A stretch of DNA of 35,158 bases from Rhodococcus phenolicus (GCF_001646785.1 NZ_LRRH01000042.1:1-35158); one strand, 5' to 3'. Counted from the stretch's first letter, positions 25,531 through 34,278 are shown. The notes: generated by a model from the sequence alone, not told the origin. Translations and numbers: made by a program.

Positions 25531-26949
25531 TCAGCGCGTCCGCCCACGCTCCAGCATTTCGCCGATGATGCGGGCGGCGGCGGGAAACACCCCGGGGTTG
25601 GGTCCGGAGAAGTTCAGCCGCAGGTGCGGGCCGGTGGGTTCGGCGGGGAACCATTCGTCTCCGGCGGTCACGACGACGCCCGCGGCCTCGCAGTCACGGA
25701 CGAGTGCGGCGGTGTCGGTGTGCTCGGGCAGCCGCGCCCACAGGTTCAGCCCGCCCACGGGCAGGGCGTCGAGATGCAGGCCGGGGGCGTGTTCGCGCAG
25801 TGCTCCCGCGAGCAGATCCCGGCGCGCGGCGAGCTGCGGTCGCAGGCCGCGCAGATGGGTGCGCCACCCGGGCTGGGTGACGACGTCGACGGCAACGGCC
25901 TGCAGGACCCCGCTGACGTACATCGACTGGGCCTGCACTTCGGCGAGGATGCGATCGCGAGCCGGTCCGCGCGCGACGATCCCGGCGATCCGCACGGCCG
26001 GGGACACGCTCTTGGTGAGGGATCGGACGTAGACGACGTGCCCGCTGTCGTCACGCGTGGCGAGCGGCCTCGGGTCCGCGGTGATCCCGAAGTCGTGCGC
26101 CCAGTCGTCCTCGACGAGGAACGCGCCGGCGTCACCGACGAGACGGAGGACGGCGTCGGCGAGGTCCGGTGACCACTGCGCGCCGGTGGGGTTCGCGAAG
26201 TTGGGTTGAGCGTAGAAGGCCCGTGCGCCGGTGCGGTCGAAGGCGCGGGCGAGCTCACCGAGATCGGGGCCGTCGGCTCCGCTGGGCACCGGCACGACGT
26301 GTACCCCGGCCTGCGCGGCCGCGACCATCGCGCCCCAATAGGTGGGTGATTCGACGAGCAGCGGGTTGCCGGCGCCGACCAGCGCGTGGAACGCGGCGCT
26401 GAGCGCGCTCTGGCTGCCGGGTACGACGATGGCGTCGCTCGGTGTCGGGGGTGCGACTCCGAGCGGGGTCGCGGCACCGAGTTCGGTCGCGAACCATGCC
26501 TGGAGTTCCGGGATGCCCGCCGTCGGCGGACGCCCCACAACCGCGTCGCTGCGGGCGGCGCGCCCGAAGGCGCTGCGCACCAGCCGCTCCGGTAGCAGTT
26601 CCCGGTCGGGATATCCGGAGTGCAACGCGATCAGATCGTTCGGGACGGTGCGCAGCGAGGAGGGCAGCCGCGGCACCCGACGATCCGGCGATCCGAGGGC
26701 CGCGGTCTGCCAGCCGTAGTCCGTCGGTCCCGGTACCCGCACGGCGCGGACGAAAGTGCCGACACCGGGCCGGCTTTCCACCGTTCCCTGTGCCTGGAGG
26801 GTGCGCAGCGCGGATTGCACGGTGACCGGGCTCGCGCTGTACTTCGCCACCAGCGCACGCGTCGACGGGAGTTTCGCGCCCGGTGGTGCGGCGGCGATCC
26901 AGCGGCGGAGGTCGGACACGATCCGCGCGCTACTGCTATCGTTGGACAT
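25531..26949 (-). CDS. MocR-type regulator (GntR HTH + aminotransferase fold)
   Basis: A 472-residue MocR/PdxR-family regulator. A winged helix of the GntR type spans residues 5-70 (LPSTRALVAKYSASPVTVQSA, then GTVESRPGVGTFV). A fold-type-I aminotransferase domain follows, with NFANPTGAQ and the PLP-binding lysine in SLTKSVSPAVR near 312. Such proteins bind PLP, often as an external aldimine with an amine ligand, and control a divergent gene. The ATG at 26949 shares the CATG tetranucleotide with the start of the opposite EamA gene. No Shine-Dalgarno precedes it; TACTAT, 8 bases upstream, suits a leaderless transcript. Likely targets are the EamA gene and itself, perhaps with the MFS gene downstream. 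Confidence 0.9.
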   Translation of the reverse strand: MSNDSSSARIVSDLRRWIAAAPPGAKLPSTRALVAKYSASPVTVQSALRTLQAQGTVESRPGVGTFVRAVRVPGPTDYGWQTAALGSPDRRVPRLPSSLRTVPNDLIALHSGYPDRELLPERLVRSAFGRAARSDAVVGRPPTAGIPELQAWFATELGAATPLGVAPPTPSDAIVVPGSQSALSAAFHALVGAGNPLLVESPTYWGAMVAAAQAGVHVVPVPSGADGPDLGELARAFDRTGARAFYAQPNFANPTGAQWSPDLADAVLRLVGDAGAFLVEDDWAHDFGITADPRPLATRDDSGHVVYVRSLTKSVSPAVRIAGIVARGPARDRILAEVQAQSMYVSGVLQAVAVDVVTQPGWRTHLRGLRPQLAARRDLLAGALREHAPGLHLDALPVGGLNLWARLPEHTDTAALVRDCEAAGVVVTAGDEWFPAEPTGPHLRLNFSGPNPGVFPAAARIIGEMLERGRTR

Positions 26950-26995
26950 GAGAGACAATAGTAGCGCTATCGCCCCGGTTCGGCAGGTGCTATCG
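26935..26995. promoter_or_regulatory. Triple GCTATCG direct repeat, probable MocR operator
   Basis: Three copies of GCTATCG in the same orientation start at 26935, 26966 and 26989. They bracket the CATG where the mocR and EamA starts meet. MocR regulators usually bind direct repeats, so this is a good operator candidate. TAGCGCTA at 26963-26970 is also a perfect palindrome. Candidate -10 elements overlap the repeats: TACTAT on the minus strand (26963-26958) and TATCGT on the plus strand (26938-26943). Confidence 0.55.
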
Positions 26996-27994
26996 GCGCC
27001 GGGGAGCGGTATCCGGTGGGGGCTGCTGGGGGTGGCGGCGTTCTCCCTCACCGTCCCCCTCACCCGGATCACGGTGCAGGACGGTGCGATGTCGGCGATG
27101 TTCGCCGGGATCGGCCGCGCGGTCGTCGCCGCCCTGCTCGCAGCCGTGGCACTGGCCGTCACCCGGCAGCGACTCCCCCGCGGCACCCAGTGGCTGCGCC
27201 TCGCAGTCGTCGCCGGTGGGGTGGTGATCGGCTTCCCCCTCCTGACCGCGCACGCCCTGACCGTGACCTCCGCGGCCCACAGCGCGGTGGTGATCGCCCT
27301 GCTCCCGGCGGCGACCGCGGTGGCTGCCGTCGTGCGGGGCCGGGAGCGGCCGCCGCGCTCGTTCTGGATCACGGCCGGCGTCGCGGCGACCGCGGCGGTC
27401 GGCTTCGCCGCGTTGCAGCCGGGGAACTTCGGCGGCCTGCACCCCGCGGACCTGCTGTTGCTCGGCGCGGTCGTCGCCGCCGCGATCGGATACGCCGAGG
27501 GAGGCCTGCTGGCACGCGAACTCGGGTCGTGGCAGACCATCTCGTGGGCGCTCGTGCTCAGCGCGCCGGTCACCACCGTCGCGACCGGGTACGCGATCGC
27601 CGACCATCCGCCCACGGGCACCGCGATCGAATGGGCGGCATTCGCCTACCTGGCGGTGGTGAGCATGTTCCTCGGGTTCTTCGCCTGGTACCGCGGCCTG
27701 GCGATCGGTCCGATGACGCGCGTGAGCCAGATACAGCTCACCCAGCCGGTGATGACGATCTGCTGGGCCGCAGTGCTTCTCGGCGAACGGCCGGGCGCGT
27801 CCGTGCTGGCCGGCGGGGCCGTGGTGATCCTGTGCGCCGCGACCGCTGTTCGCAACCGGTCAGCGCCGCGACGCCCCGATCAGCGCGAACCGGGCGTCCG
27901 GGTCGACCCATTCGTGCCGGACCACGAAGCCCGCATCGGTGAGCTCGCGGGCGATGCCGTCGAGCCGGAACTTCGCGGAGATCTCCGTCCGTAG
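26948..27994 (+). CDS. EamA-family (DMT) transporter with run-on C-terminus
   Basis: A drug/metabolite transporter with ten hydrophobic helices in two EamA repeats. It ends its membrane part at GASVLAGGAVVILCAATAV, about residue 300. A 45-residue Arg/Asp-rich tail then continues to 27994, lying antisense to the end of egtD for 135 bp. Family members normally stop soon after helix 10, so the tail probably arose by loss of the stop. The ATG at 26948 interlocks with the mocR start; GTG at 26987 is an alternative that removes 13 residues and would place the operator repeats largely outside the gene. Likely an amino acid or metabolite exporter controlled by the MocR protein. Confidence 0.82.
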   Translation: MRDNSSAIAPVRQVLSAPGSGIRWGLLGVAAFSLTVPLTRITVQDGAMSAMFAGIGRAVVAALLAAVALAVTRQRLPRGTQWLRLAVVAGGVVIGFPLLTAHALTVTSAAHSAVVIALLPAATAVAAVVRGRERPPRSFWITAGVAATAAVGFAALQPGNFGGLHPADLLLLGAVVAAAIGYAEGGLLARELGSWQTISWALVLSAPVTTVATGYAIADHPPTGTAIEWAAFAYLAVVSMFLGFFAWYRGLAIGPMTRVSQIQLTQPVMTICWAAVLLGERPGASVLAGGAVVILCAATAVRNRSAPRRPDQREPGVRVDPFVPDHEARIGELAGDAVEPELRGDLRP

Positions 27995-28816
27995 CTGCTC
28001 GCCCTCCTCGAACGAGACCTCGAGGTCCAGACCCGGGATCCGCACGGTCATCGCCTCGGTCGCTTCGAGCCGCATCTCGATCCACTCGTTGTCCGCGTCC
28101 CACAGGGCCACGTGCCGGAACCGGTCCGGTTCGAAGTTCGCGCCGAGGCGATGGTTGAGCACGAGCAGCACGTTGCGGTCGAATTCGGCGGTGATCCCGG
28201 CGGCGTCGTCGTACGCGGGGACGACGATGCCCGGGTCGACGACGAGACCGACGCCGAGCAGCAGCCACTCCCCCGGATCGAGGGTCGCGGCGAGCCGGGT
28301 CAGGAATTCGGCGCGCTCGGCCGGGACCAGGTTGCCGAGGGTGCCACCGAGGAACGCAATGACCCGCCGCCCTCCGTCGGGCAGGTGACTCAGCGACCCG
28401 GTGAAGTCCCCGACCACCCCCCGCACGGTGAGCTCCGGGTATTCGGCGGACAGACGGGTCACCGCGCCCTTCAGTGCGGCCTCGGACACGTCCTGCGGGA
28501 CGTACGTGTGCAGGTAGGGGGCGAGTGCGTCGAGCAGCAACCGGGTCTTCTCGGACGATCCCGAACCGAGTTCGACGAGCAGCTCCGGCCGCATGGAATC
28601 CGCGATGTCCGGTGAATGCGCCTGCAGCAGAGCGCGTTCGGTACGGGTCGGATAATATTCGGGCAGCCGGGTGATCTGTTCGAACAGGTCCCCGCCACGT
28701 TCGTCGTACAGCCAGGTCGGCGACAGCCACTTCGGGGACGCGGTCAGACCGCGTCGGGCGTCGGCCCGCAGCGCCTCGTCGAGTTCCGCGGGGGTCAGGT
28801 ACACATCGACGGTCAT
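27860..28816 (-). CDS. egtD: Histidine N-alpha-methyltransferase EgtD
   Basis: A 318-residue SAM-dependent enzyme that trimethylates the histidine amine to hercynine, the committed step to ergothioneine. The SAM motif ELGSGSSEKTRLLLDAL is at about 82-98. Substrate-binding residues known from the M. smegmatis enzyme have equivalents with a near-constant offset of about four: N162 in GGTLGN, Y202, M248, and E278/S280 in RTEISAKF. The ATG at 28816 overlaps the egtC stop (ATGA). It is the last gene of the leftward egtABCD operon. Its 3' end overlaps the convergent EamA gene by 135 bp. Confidence 0.96.
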   Translation of the reverse strand: MTVDVYLTPAELDEALRADARRGLTASPKWLSPTWLYDERGGDLFEQITRLPEYYPTRTERALLQAHSPDIADSMRPELLVELGSGSSEKTRLLLDALAPYLHTYVPQDVSEAALKGAVTRLSAEYPELTVRGVVGDFTGSLSHLPDGGRRVIAFLGGTLGNLVPAERAEFLTRLAATLDPGEWLLLGVGLVVDPGIVVPAYDDAAGITAEFDRNVLLVLNHRLGANFEPDRFRHVALWDADNEWIEMRLEATEAMTVRIPGLDLEVSFEEGEQLRTEISAKFRLDGIARELTDAGFVVRHEWVDPDARFALIGASRR

Positions 28817-29562
28817 GGTGCGGCAACCTCCAGTGGGGACACGATCAGGTGCCCCGGTCGGGCGCTGACCAGGTGCCGGTCCGGCACCCGGGTCCAGCGC
28901 GGATCGTCGTCGTACGGTTCCGAGGCCACCACCGCGACATCCTCGTCGATCAGCGTCCACAGCGAGTGGTACCACGCGGTGGCCCACAATCCGGAACCGT
29001 TGCACAGCAACATGTTCAGCCGTGACTTCGGGGACAGTGCGATCACGTCGAGGACGAGACGCATGAGCGCGGCCTCGGGCCGGTCGGTGCGCAGGCGCGA
29101 CCGCAGCAGCAGCCACAGGGTCGCCGCGTCCGTGGGTGATTCGAGCCGGAGCAGGTCCGCCACCGGCAGCCGCTGCGCCAGCGACACGAGCGTCCCCGGC
29201 CAGCCGACGACGCGGCCGTTGAGACTGAACGCCCACCGGCCGTCCGAGAACGGGGCGGCCGCCGACCGTTCCACCGGCATCCCCTCGGTCGCCGAGCGGA
29301 GCGCGGCGATCATCGCCCCGGTCCGAATCGACGACAGACCCTCGGCGACAAACGGATCCGACCAGATCGGCTTCTCGCTCCGGTACCGGCCGGGAACACC
29401 GTCGGCCGTCCACCAGGCCACCCCGAATCCGTCGGCGTTGACGGTACCGCCCCCGCGCATGTCCTTCGGCGCCCACGACTGACGCACCAGCGAGTGCGGA
29501 CCACCGGTCACCAGCGACCGTGCCGTCCGTACCGGGCCGAGATAGCCCAGGTGTCTACACAT
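28813..29562 (-). CDS. egtC: Gamma-glutamyl hercynylcysteine sulfoxide amidohydrolase EgtC
   Basis: A 249-residue Ntn-hydrolase of the class II glutamine amidotransferase type that removes the gamma-glutamyl group from the hercynylcysteine sulfoxide intermediate. It begins MCRHLGYLGP, so Cys2 becomes the N-terminal nucleophile once Met is removed; that fixes the start at 29562. Further family features are the NADGFGVAWW segment and GAMIAALRSATEG, which shape the glutamyl site. The start lies inside the end of egtB (8-bp overlap) and the stop overlaps egtD (ATGA), so it is read in one operon. Confidence 0.95.
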   Translation of the reverse strand: MCRHLGYLGPVRTARSLVTGGPHSLVRQSWAPKDMRGGGTVNADGFGVAWWTADGVPGRYRSEKPIWSDPFVAEGLSSIRTGAMIAALRSATEGMPVERSAAAPFSDGRWAFSLNGRVVGWPGTLVSLAQRLPVADLLRLESPTDAATLWLLLRSRLRTDRPEAALMRLVLDVIALSPKSRLNMLLCNGSGLWATAWYHSLWTLIDEDVAVVASEPYDDDPRWTRVPDRHLVSARPGHLIVSPLEVAAP

Positions 29563-30868
29563 CCGCAACGTCCGACGGGACGGGAAGATCACGGGCGCAA
29601 CGGAATCCTGCGAATATCTGCCGTCTGATCGGATGGTCCCAGTTGCGGAAGGTCCCGCGGCACGCGACCGTGTCGGTGCCGAACGATCCACCGCGCAGAA
29701 CCCGGTAGTCGCCGCCGAAGAACACCTCGGAGTACTCGCGATACGGGAACGCCCGGAATCCCGGATAGGGTTCGAAGCCCGACGACGTCCACTCCCACAC
29801 GTCGCCGATCAGTTGCTGCACGCCCAGCGGCGACGCGCCCGCCGGGTACGCGCCGACGACCGCGGGTCCGAGGTGGCGCTGCCCGAGATTCGCGTGTTCC
29901 GGCCCTGGCTCGGCGTCGCCCCACGGGTAGCGGGTGCTGCGCTGCTCCAGGGGATTCCATCGCGCGGCCGTCTCCCACTCCACTTCCGTGGGCAGGCGTT
30001 TCCCCGCCCACCGCGCGTAGGCGTCGGCCTCGTGGAAACACACGTGGACCACCGGTTCGTCGGGATGAACCGGAACCGCGACGCCGAACCGCCTGCGCCA
30101 CCACGTGCCGTCGTGTTCCCGCGTCCAGAACTGGGGGGCCTCGAGACCGGCGGCGAGCCGGTGCTCCCAGCCGGTCTCGCTCCACAATTCGGGCCGAAGG
30201 TAGCCGCCGTCGGCCATGAATTCGAGGTAGCGACGGTTGGTGACGGGCACGGTGTCGATGCGGAACGCGCGCACATGCACGCGGTGTGCGGGACGTTCGT
30301 TGTCGAGCGCCCATGGATCCGTGGTCGTTCCGATCTCGACCTCCCCACCCGGGATCGTGACCTCGTCCGACTCCACCGGGCGGCCGGTGCGCGGCGCGTC
30401 GGGGGCGAACAGCACCGGCGGCCCCGAACGCAGCTGATGGGTCGCGAGCATCGTCTCGCCGTGCTGCTGTTCGTGCTGCGCGATCATCGAGTACACGAAT
30501 CCGTCTTCGGTCAGTTCCGAGTCGAAAGTGCAGTCCTCCAACGACTCCGACACTCGTGCCCGCACGTCGGCGGCGTACCGGCGAGCCTGCTCGGGGCCGA
30601 GCAGCGGCAGGCCGTTCCGAGTGGCCCTCGGATGACGGAATGCGTCGTACAGCTCGTCGAGGTCGTCGCGCTCGGCGTGCAACCCGGCCGCTTCCCGCAG
30701 CAGCCAGCGCTCCTCCTGGTTGACGATGTGCGCGAGGTCCCAGACGAGCGGGCTCATCAGCGGTGAATGCTGCGCCGTCAGGTCCGCGTCGTCGAGGTCG
30801 GTCAGCGCGGCCGTGCGGGCACGGGCGCGGGCGAGGTCCCGCATCACCTGCGCTCGCAACGCGCTCAC
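29555..30868 (-). CDS. egtB: Hercynine oxygenase EgtB
   Basis: A 437-residue non-haem iron sulfoxide synthase that joins gamma-glutamylcysteine to hercynine with O2. The N-terminal DinB-like domain supplies the iron ligands, WDLAH (H47) and the pair in IAQHEQQHGE (H132 and H136), the HxxxH arrangement of the family. The C-terminal domain has the formylglycine-generating-enzyme fold, with LPTEVEWETAARW, YPWGD, and an ending with RGGSFGTD, then RNWDHP and GFRCARD. The GTG at 30868 overlaps the egtA stop by GTGA. Using gamma-glutamylcysteine fits the presence of egtA and egtC, the mycobacterial type of pathway. Confidence 0.96.
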   Translation of the reverse strand: MSALRAQVMRDLARARARTAALTDLDDADLTAQHSPLMSPLVWDLAHIVNQEERWLLREAAGLHAERDDLDELYDAFRHPRATRNGLPLLGPEQARRYAADVRARVSESLEDCTFDSELTEDGFVYSMIAQHEQQHGETMLATHQLRSGPPVLFAPDAPRTGRPVESDEVTIPGGEVEIGTTTDPWALDNERPAHRVHVRAFRIDTVPVTNRRYLEFMADGGYLRPELWSETGWEHRLAAGLEAPQFWTREHDGTWWRRRFGVAVPVHPDEPVVHVCFHEADAYARWAGKRLPTEVEWETAARWNPLEQRSTRYPWGDAEPGPEHANLGQRHLGPAVVGAYPAGASPLGVQQLIGDVWEWTSSGFEPYPGFRAFPYREYSEVFFGGDYRVLRGGSFGTDTVACRGTFRNWDHPIRRQIFAGFRCARDLPVPSDVADV

Positions 30869-32091
30869 CGGCCCTGCCCCTCCGGCCCGCGACCACGGCA
30901 GCACCGGGCCGCCGCGGCGTCGAGAGCCGCAGTGAACCTCATGTCCGGTGACGCCTCGGCCGCCAGCGCCAGCAAACCGACTGCTGCGGCACGCAATTCG
31001 AGACTGCCGAGGCCGTACTCCGCGGCTTCCTCCCAGCGGTCGGCGACCGGCGCGGCGATCGCCCCCGCCTCCTCCATCACCGCGTGGGACGTCAGCAACG
31101 CCTCGATCGCCGCGACCGGCACCTGCCACAGTTCACCCGGTTGCGCATCGAGATACCGCACCTCGAAATGGCCGCACGGCCGCACCGGCGGGAACAACGT
31201 CGACAGGTGGTAGTCCAGGTCGTCGGTGGTGGGCCGGCGGCCCAGGTCGCCGTCGAGGGAACCGGCCAGCCAGTCCGCGAACGATGCGTCCGGCGGCGCA
31301 TGCCAGTCCGGGCCGGGCGACTTCACGCACAGCAGCGGCGCATCGAGCGCCCACGCCGGATACTCGTCGGGCTCGGCCACCGGAGTGGTGCGGCCGGGAT
31401 CGAGCTTCAGCCACGCCCGCATGCGCTGGGACGCCCAGCGCCCGTCCGGGACACCGTTGAGCTCAGGAGAACACGCGAACGCGGCGACCATTGCCGGTCC
31501 GATCGCGTGCAGCAGCCGCCAGCGGCGTCGCAACTCGTCGTCGTCCGCGCCGGCGTCGACGCTCACCTGCACCGCGGCAGTGCTGTTCATCATCAGCCTG
31601 CCCATCGGCCCGATCCGGTCGAACCGCAGTTCCATCGCGCTGTAGCGGGGGGTGCGCAGCAGCCGTTGCGGGGGCCGCACGTCGTCGCCCGCCGAATCGA
31701 GCATGAGCAGCGAACGCCGGGACAGCAGCGAGCGGAGCATGCGGGTGTCGGCGACGAGGCGATCGCTCACCTGCCGCGCCGACGCACAGGGCACGCTGGA
31801 CAGTTCGACCTGGCCGCCGGGTTCGAGGCTGACGACACTGCCCGACGGCAGCGGTCGCGCGGACGAGGTGGGAGCCACCGTCCGTGGGGCGTGCGAGCCG
31901 AGCGAATCGACGATCGCCCGGAGCTCGGGTCGCGCGGCGGTCCCATCCGCGCGGGCGGTGAGCCATTCCAGCTCCACCCCGATCAGCCGCGGCGGCCCGA
32001 ACCGGAAACTGCTGCGGCGGACATGGGCCTTCGCATCGGCCCGCGACGTGAGAGCAGCACGTGAGGACGCCGTGTTGATCGCGGTCACCAC
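30865..32091 (-). CDS. egtA: Glutamate-cysteine ligase EgtA
   Basis: A 408-residue ATP-dependent ligase of the plant-type GCS2-like group that makes gamma-glutamylcysteine for EgtB. Recognisable parts are IGVELEWL near residue 35, the SLEPGGQVELSS glutamate/ATP-site segment, a MMNSTAAVQVSVD stretch and a C-terminal half with HFEVRYLDAQP. Length is close to the mycobacterial protein. GTG at 32091, or the adjacent GTG at 32088, is taken as start, with GGGAGG about 9-12 bases upstream; the open frame reaching 32361 is not protein-like. It is the first gene of egtABCD and is divergent from the PLP enzyme gene across a 155-bp gap. Confidence 0.94.
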   Translation of the reverse strand: MVTAINTASSRAALTSRADAKAHVRRSSFRFGPPRLIGVELEWLTARADGTAARPELRAIVDSLGSHAPRTVAPTSSARPLPSGSVVSLEPGGQVELSSVPCASARQVSDRLVADTRMLRSLLSRRSLLMLDSAGDDVRPPQRLLRTPRYSAMELRFDRIGPMGRLMMNSTAAVQVSVDAGADDDELRRRWRLLHAIGPAMVAAFACSPELNGVPDGRWASQRMRAWLKLDPGRTTPVAEPDEYPAWALDAPLLCVKSPGPDWHAPPDASFADWLAGSLDGDLGRRPTTDDLDYHLSTLFPPVRPCGHFEVRYLDAQPGELWQVPVAAIEALLTSHAVMEEAGAIAAPVADRWEEAAEYGLGSLELRAAAVGLLALAAEASPDMRFTAALDAAAARCCRGRGPEGQGR

Positions 32092-32246
32092 TCGATCCAC
32101 CCTCCCTCGCCGCCGAGCCAGGACACGGACGAGCCTAACCCGCTCGTTGCCGCAGCGCCGCGAGAACTCCGGCCGCGACACGCCCGCCGGCGTTACATTC
32201 CTCGCATACGTACTGTCCGTACGGGATGTGGAGAGGTGGTCGGTCC

Positions 32247-33416
32247 GTGCTGGATCTCGAACGGGTTCGCCGGGACACCCCCGGCTGCTTCGACCGGGTG
32301 TTCCTCGACAGCGCCGGCTCGTCGCTGCCGCCGGCTCCCGTGATCGACACGGTCGTCGCACACCTGCGCCGGGAGGCGGAGGTCGGCGGATACGTCGCCG
32401 CGAACGAGCAGCTCGACGCCTTGGACGGCGTGAAGACCTCGATCGGCCGGCTGCTCGGCGCCGACGCGGCCTCGGTGGCGCTCACCGACAGCGCGTCGCG
32501 TTCGTGGACCTCGTTCTTCTACGCGGTGCCCCTGCGACCGGGCGACCGTATCCTCGTCTCCCGTGTCGAATACGCCGCCAACGCGGTCGCCGCCCTGCAG
32601 CGCGCCCGCGCCACCGGCGCGACCGTCGAGCAGATTCCGTCCGACCCTCACGGCCGCATCGACGTGGACGCGCTCACCGCGATGCTCGACGAGCGGGTGA
32701 AAGTGGTGTCGCTGGTGCACGCCCCCACCAACGGCGGGCTGATCAACCCGGTCCGGGAGGTCGCGGACGCGGCGCACGCGGTCGGGGCACTCGTTCTCCT
32801 CGATGCGTGCCAGTCCGTCGGGCAGCTTCCGGTGAACGTCCCCGAACTGGACGTCGACGCCCTGTCCGCGACCGGCCGCAAGTGGCTGCGCGGTCCGCGC
32901 GGCACCGGTTTCCTGTACGTGCGGCCGCGTCTGATCGGCGAACTCGAACCGGCCGTGCTGGACCTGCACAGTGCGCAGTGGTCGGGAACCGAGGAGTACG
33001 AACTGGCGCCCGACGCCACGCGCTTCGAACTGTGGGAGGCCGACGTCGCCGCACGCCTGGGCCTGGGTGCCGCGGTCGACTACCTGCTCGACCTCGGGAT
33101 CGACGCGGTCACCGAGGCGATCTCCTACCGCGCCGAGCACCTCCGCGAGGGCCTCGGACGCATCCCCGGCGTGCGGGTCCGCGACCTCGGTGACCCGCGC
33201 AGCGGCATCGTCTCGTTCACGGTGGACGGTCGCGAGCCGACCGCCGTACGCGACGCGCTCGCCGGGCAGTCGATCACCGTGACGGTCAGTCATCGCAGTT
33301 CGACGCTGCTGGACATGACCGCGCGGAAGCTCGAAGCGGTCGTCCGTGCCTCGCCGCACTACTTCGTCTCCCCCGCCGACGTCGATCGCTTCCTGGCTGC
33401 CGTCCGGAACCTGTGA
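32247..33416 (+). CDS. egtE: Class V PLP enzyme, probable EgtE C-S lyase
   Basis: A 389-residue fold-type-I PLP enzyme of the NifS/isopenicillin-epimerase group. It shows the SAGSSLPPAPV opening, HLRREAEVGGYVAA, DACQSVGQ (D186, Q189) and the PLP lysine K212 in SATGRKWLRGPRGTGFLY. EgtE cleaves the hercynylcysteine sulfoxide C-S bond to give ergothioneine. The length matches mycobacterial EgtE (about 390), and the REAEVGGYVAA segment resembles it. In mycobacteria egtE follows egtD in the operon; here it is divergent from egtA. I chose GTG at 32247 because GAGAGGTGG lies seven bases upstream; ATG at 32226 adds seven residues. It could instead be another cysteine desulfurase-like enzyme. Confidence 0.72.
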   Translation: MLDLERVRRDTPGCFDRVFLDSAGSSLPPAPVIDTVVAHLRREAEVGGYVAANEQLDALDGVKTSIGRLLGADAASVALTDSASRSWTSFFYAVPLRPGDRILVSRVEYAANAVAALQRARATGATVEQIPSDPHGRIDVDALTAMLDERVKVVSLVHAPTNGGLINPVREVADAAHAVGALVLLDACQSVGQLPVNVPELDVDALSATGRKWLRGPRGTGFLYVRPRLIGELEPAVLDLHSAQWSGTEEYELAPDATRFELWEADVAARLGLGAAVDYLLDLGIDAVTEAISYRAEHLREGLGRIPGVRVRDLGDPRSGIVSFTVDGREPTAVRDALAGQSITVTVSHRSSTLLDMTARKLEAVVRASPHYFVSPADVDRFLAAVRNL

Positions 33417-33647
33417 AGTCGGCCGCGCGGCCGCCGGAACCCGGGGCCGTTCGCTTTGCCTGCGGCGATCCGGTAAAGTCGTTCGAGTTGTCTCGGCGAG
33501 GGTGAACCGCGTAATCGCTGGCTCACCGTGATCGACGCGGCTGCGGCTCCGCTCGAGCGTTCCACGCTCCCGGCCCGCGCGTGTCCGGTCCCGCATCGCC
33601 GAGAAGACCGACCCAGTGAGAGCCACAAGCGTAGGAGCCGTTACATC
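33417..33647 (+). promoter_or_regulatory. Leader and probable promoter of rplY
   Basis: A 231-bp gap before rplY. TAAAGT at 33474-33479, with TTCGCT 18 bases upstream, may be the promoter. A small hairpin, GAGCGT (33555-33560) with ACGCTC (33564-33569), lies within the long presumed leader and could be part of ribosomal-protein feedback. I saw no convincing small gene here. Confidence 0.35.
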
Positions 33648-34247
33648 ATGTCCGACGAGAACCGTCTCGTAGCCGCCGTCCGCACCGAGTTCGGCAAGGG
33701 CGCCGCCCGCCGTGCCCGCCGTGACGGACAGGTCCCCGCCGTGCTGTACGGCCACGGCACCGATCCCAAGCACCTCGCTCTCCCGGCCCGCGAGTTCGCG
33801 GCCGTGCTGCGTGCCCACGGCACCAACGCCGTCCTCACCCTCGATGTCGACGGTTCCGAGGAGCTGGCGCTGACCAAGTCGGTCGTCGTGCACCCGATCC
33901 GCAACTACATCGAGCACGCCGACCTGCTCGTCGTGAAGAAGGGCGAGAAGGTCGTCGTCGAGGTGCCGCTGGTCGTCACCGGTGACGCCGCGCCCGGCAC
34001 CCTCGTCGTCAACGAGGTCACCACCATCAAGCTCGAGGCCGAGGCCCTGCACATCCCCGAGCAGGTCGAGGTCTCCATCGAGGGCGCCGAGGTCGGCACC
34101 CAGGTTCTGGCCGGTGGCGTCGAGCTGCCCAAGGGCGCTGCGCTCGCCGACGACGCCGAGCTGCTGCTCGTCAACATCGTCGCGCCGACCGAGGAGCCCG
34201 CGGAAGAAGCCGCCGAGGGCGAAGAGGCCGCGGCCGAGGAGGCCTGA
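33648..34247 (+). CDS. rplY: 50S ribosomal protein L25/general stress protein Ctc
   Basis: A 199-residue L25 of the long Ctc (TL5) type that binds 5S rRNA. The N-terminal L25 beta-barrel covers about residues 5-95 ([24 protein letters not shown], with [13 protein letters not shown]). The C-terminal beta domain follows to about 185, and the tail is Glu/Ala-rich ([18 protein letters not shown]). The ATG at 33648 has TAGGAG ten bases upstream; an open frame back to 33528 is leader sequence. It precedes pth by 84 bp, the conserved actinobacterial pair. Confidence 0.96.
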   Translation: MSDENRLVAAVRTEFGKGAARRARRDGQVPAVLYGHGTDPKHLALPAREFAAVLRAHGTNAVLTLDVDGSEELALTKSVVVHPIRNYIEHADLLVVKKGEKVVVEVPLVVTGDAAPGTLVVNEVTTIKLEAEALHIPEQVEVSIEGAEVGTQVLAGGVELPKGAALADDAELLLVNIVAPTEEPAEEAAEGEEAAAEEA

Positions 34248-34278
34248 GCCACTCACGGCTCCACATGATTCGCTGCGG

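Noticed and set aside
33420-33433. 14-bp GGCCGCGCGGCC-centred palindrome after egtE as terminator
   Set aside because: It is short, self-complementary only through G/C runs that are common here, and has no loop to speak of.
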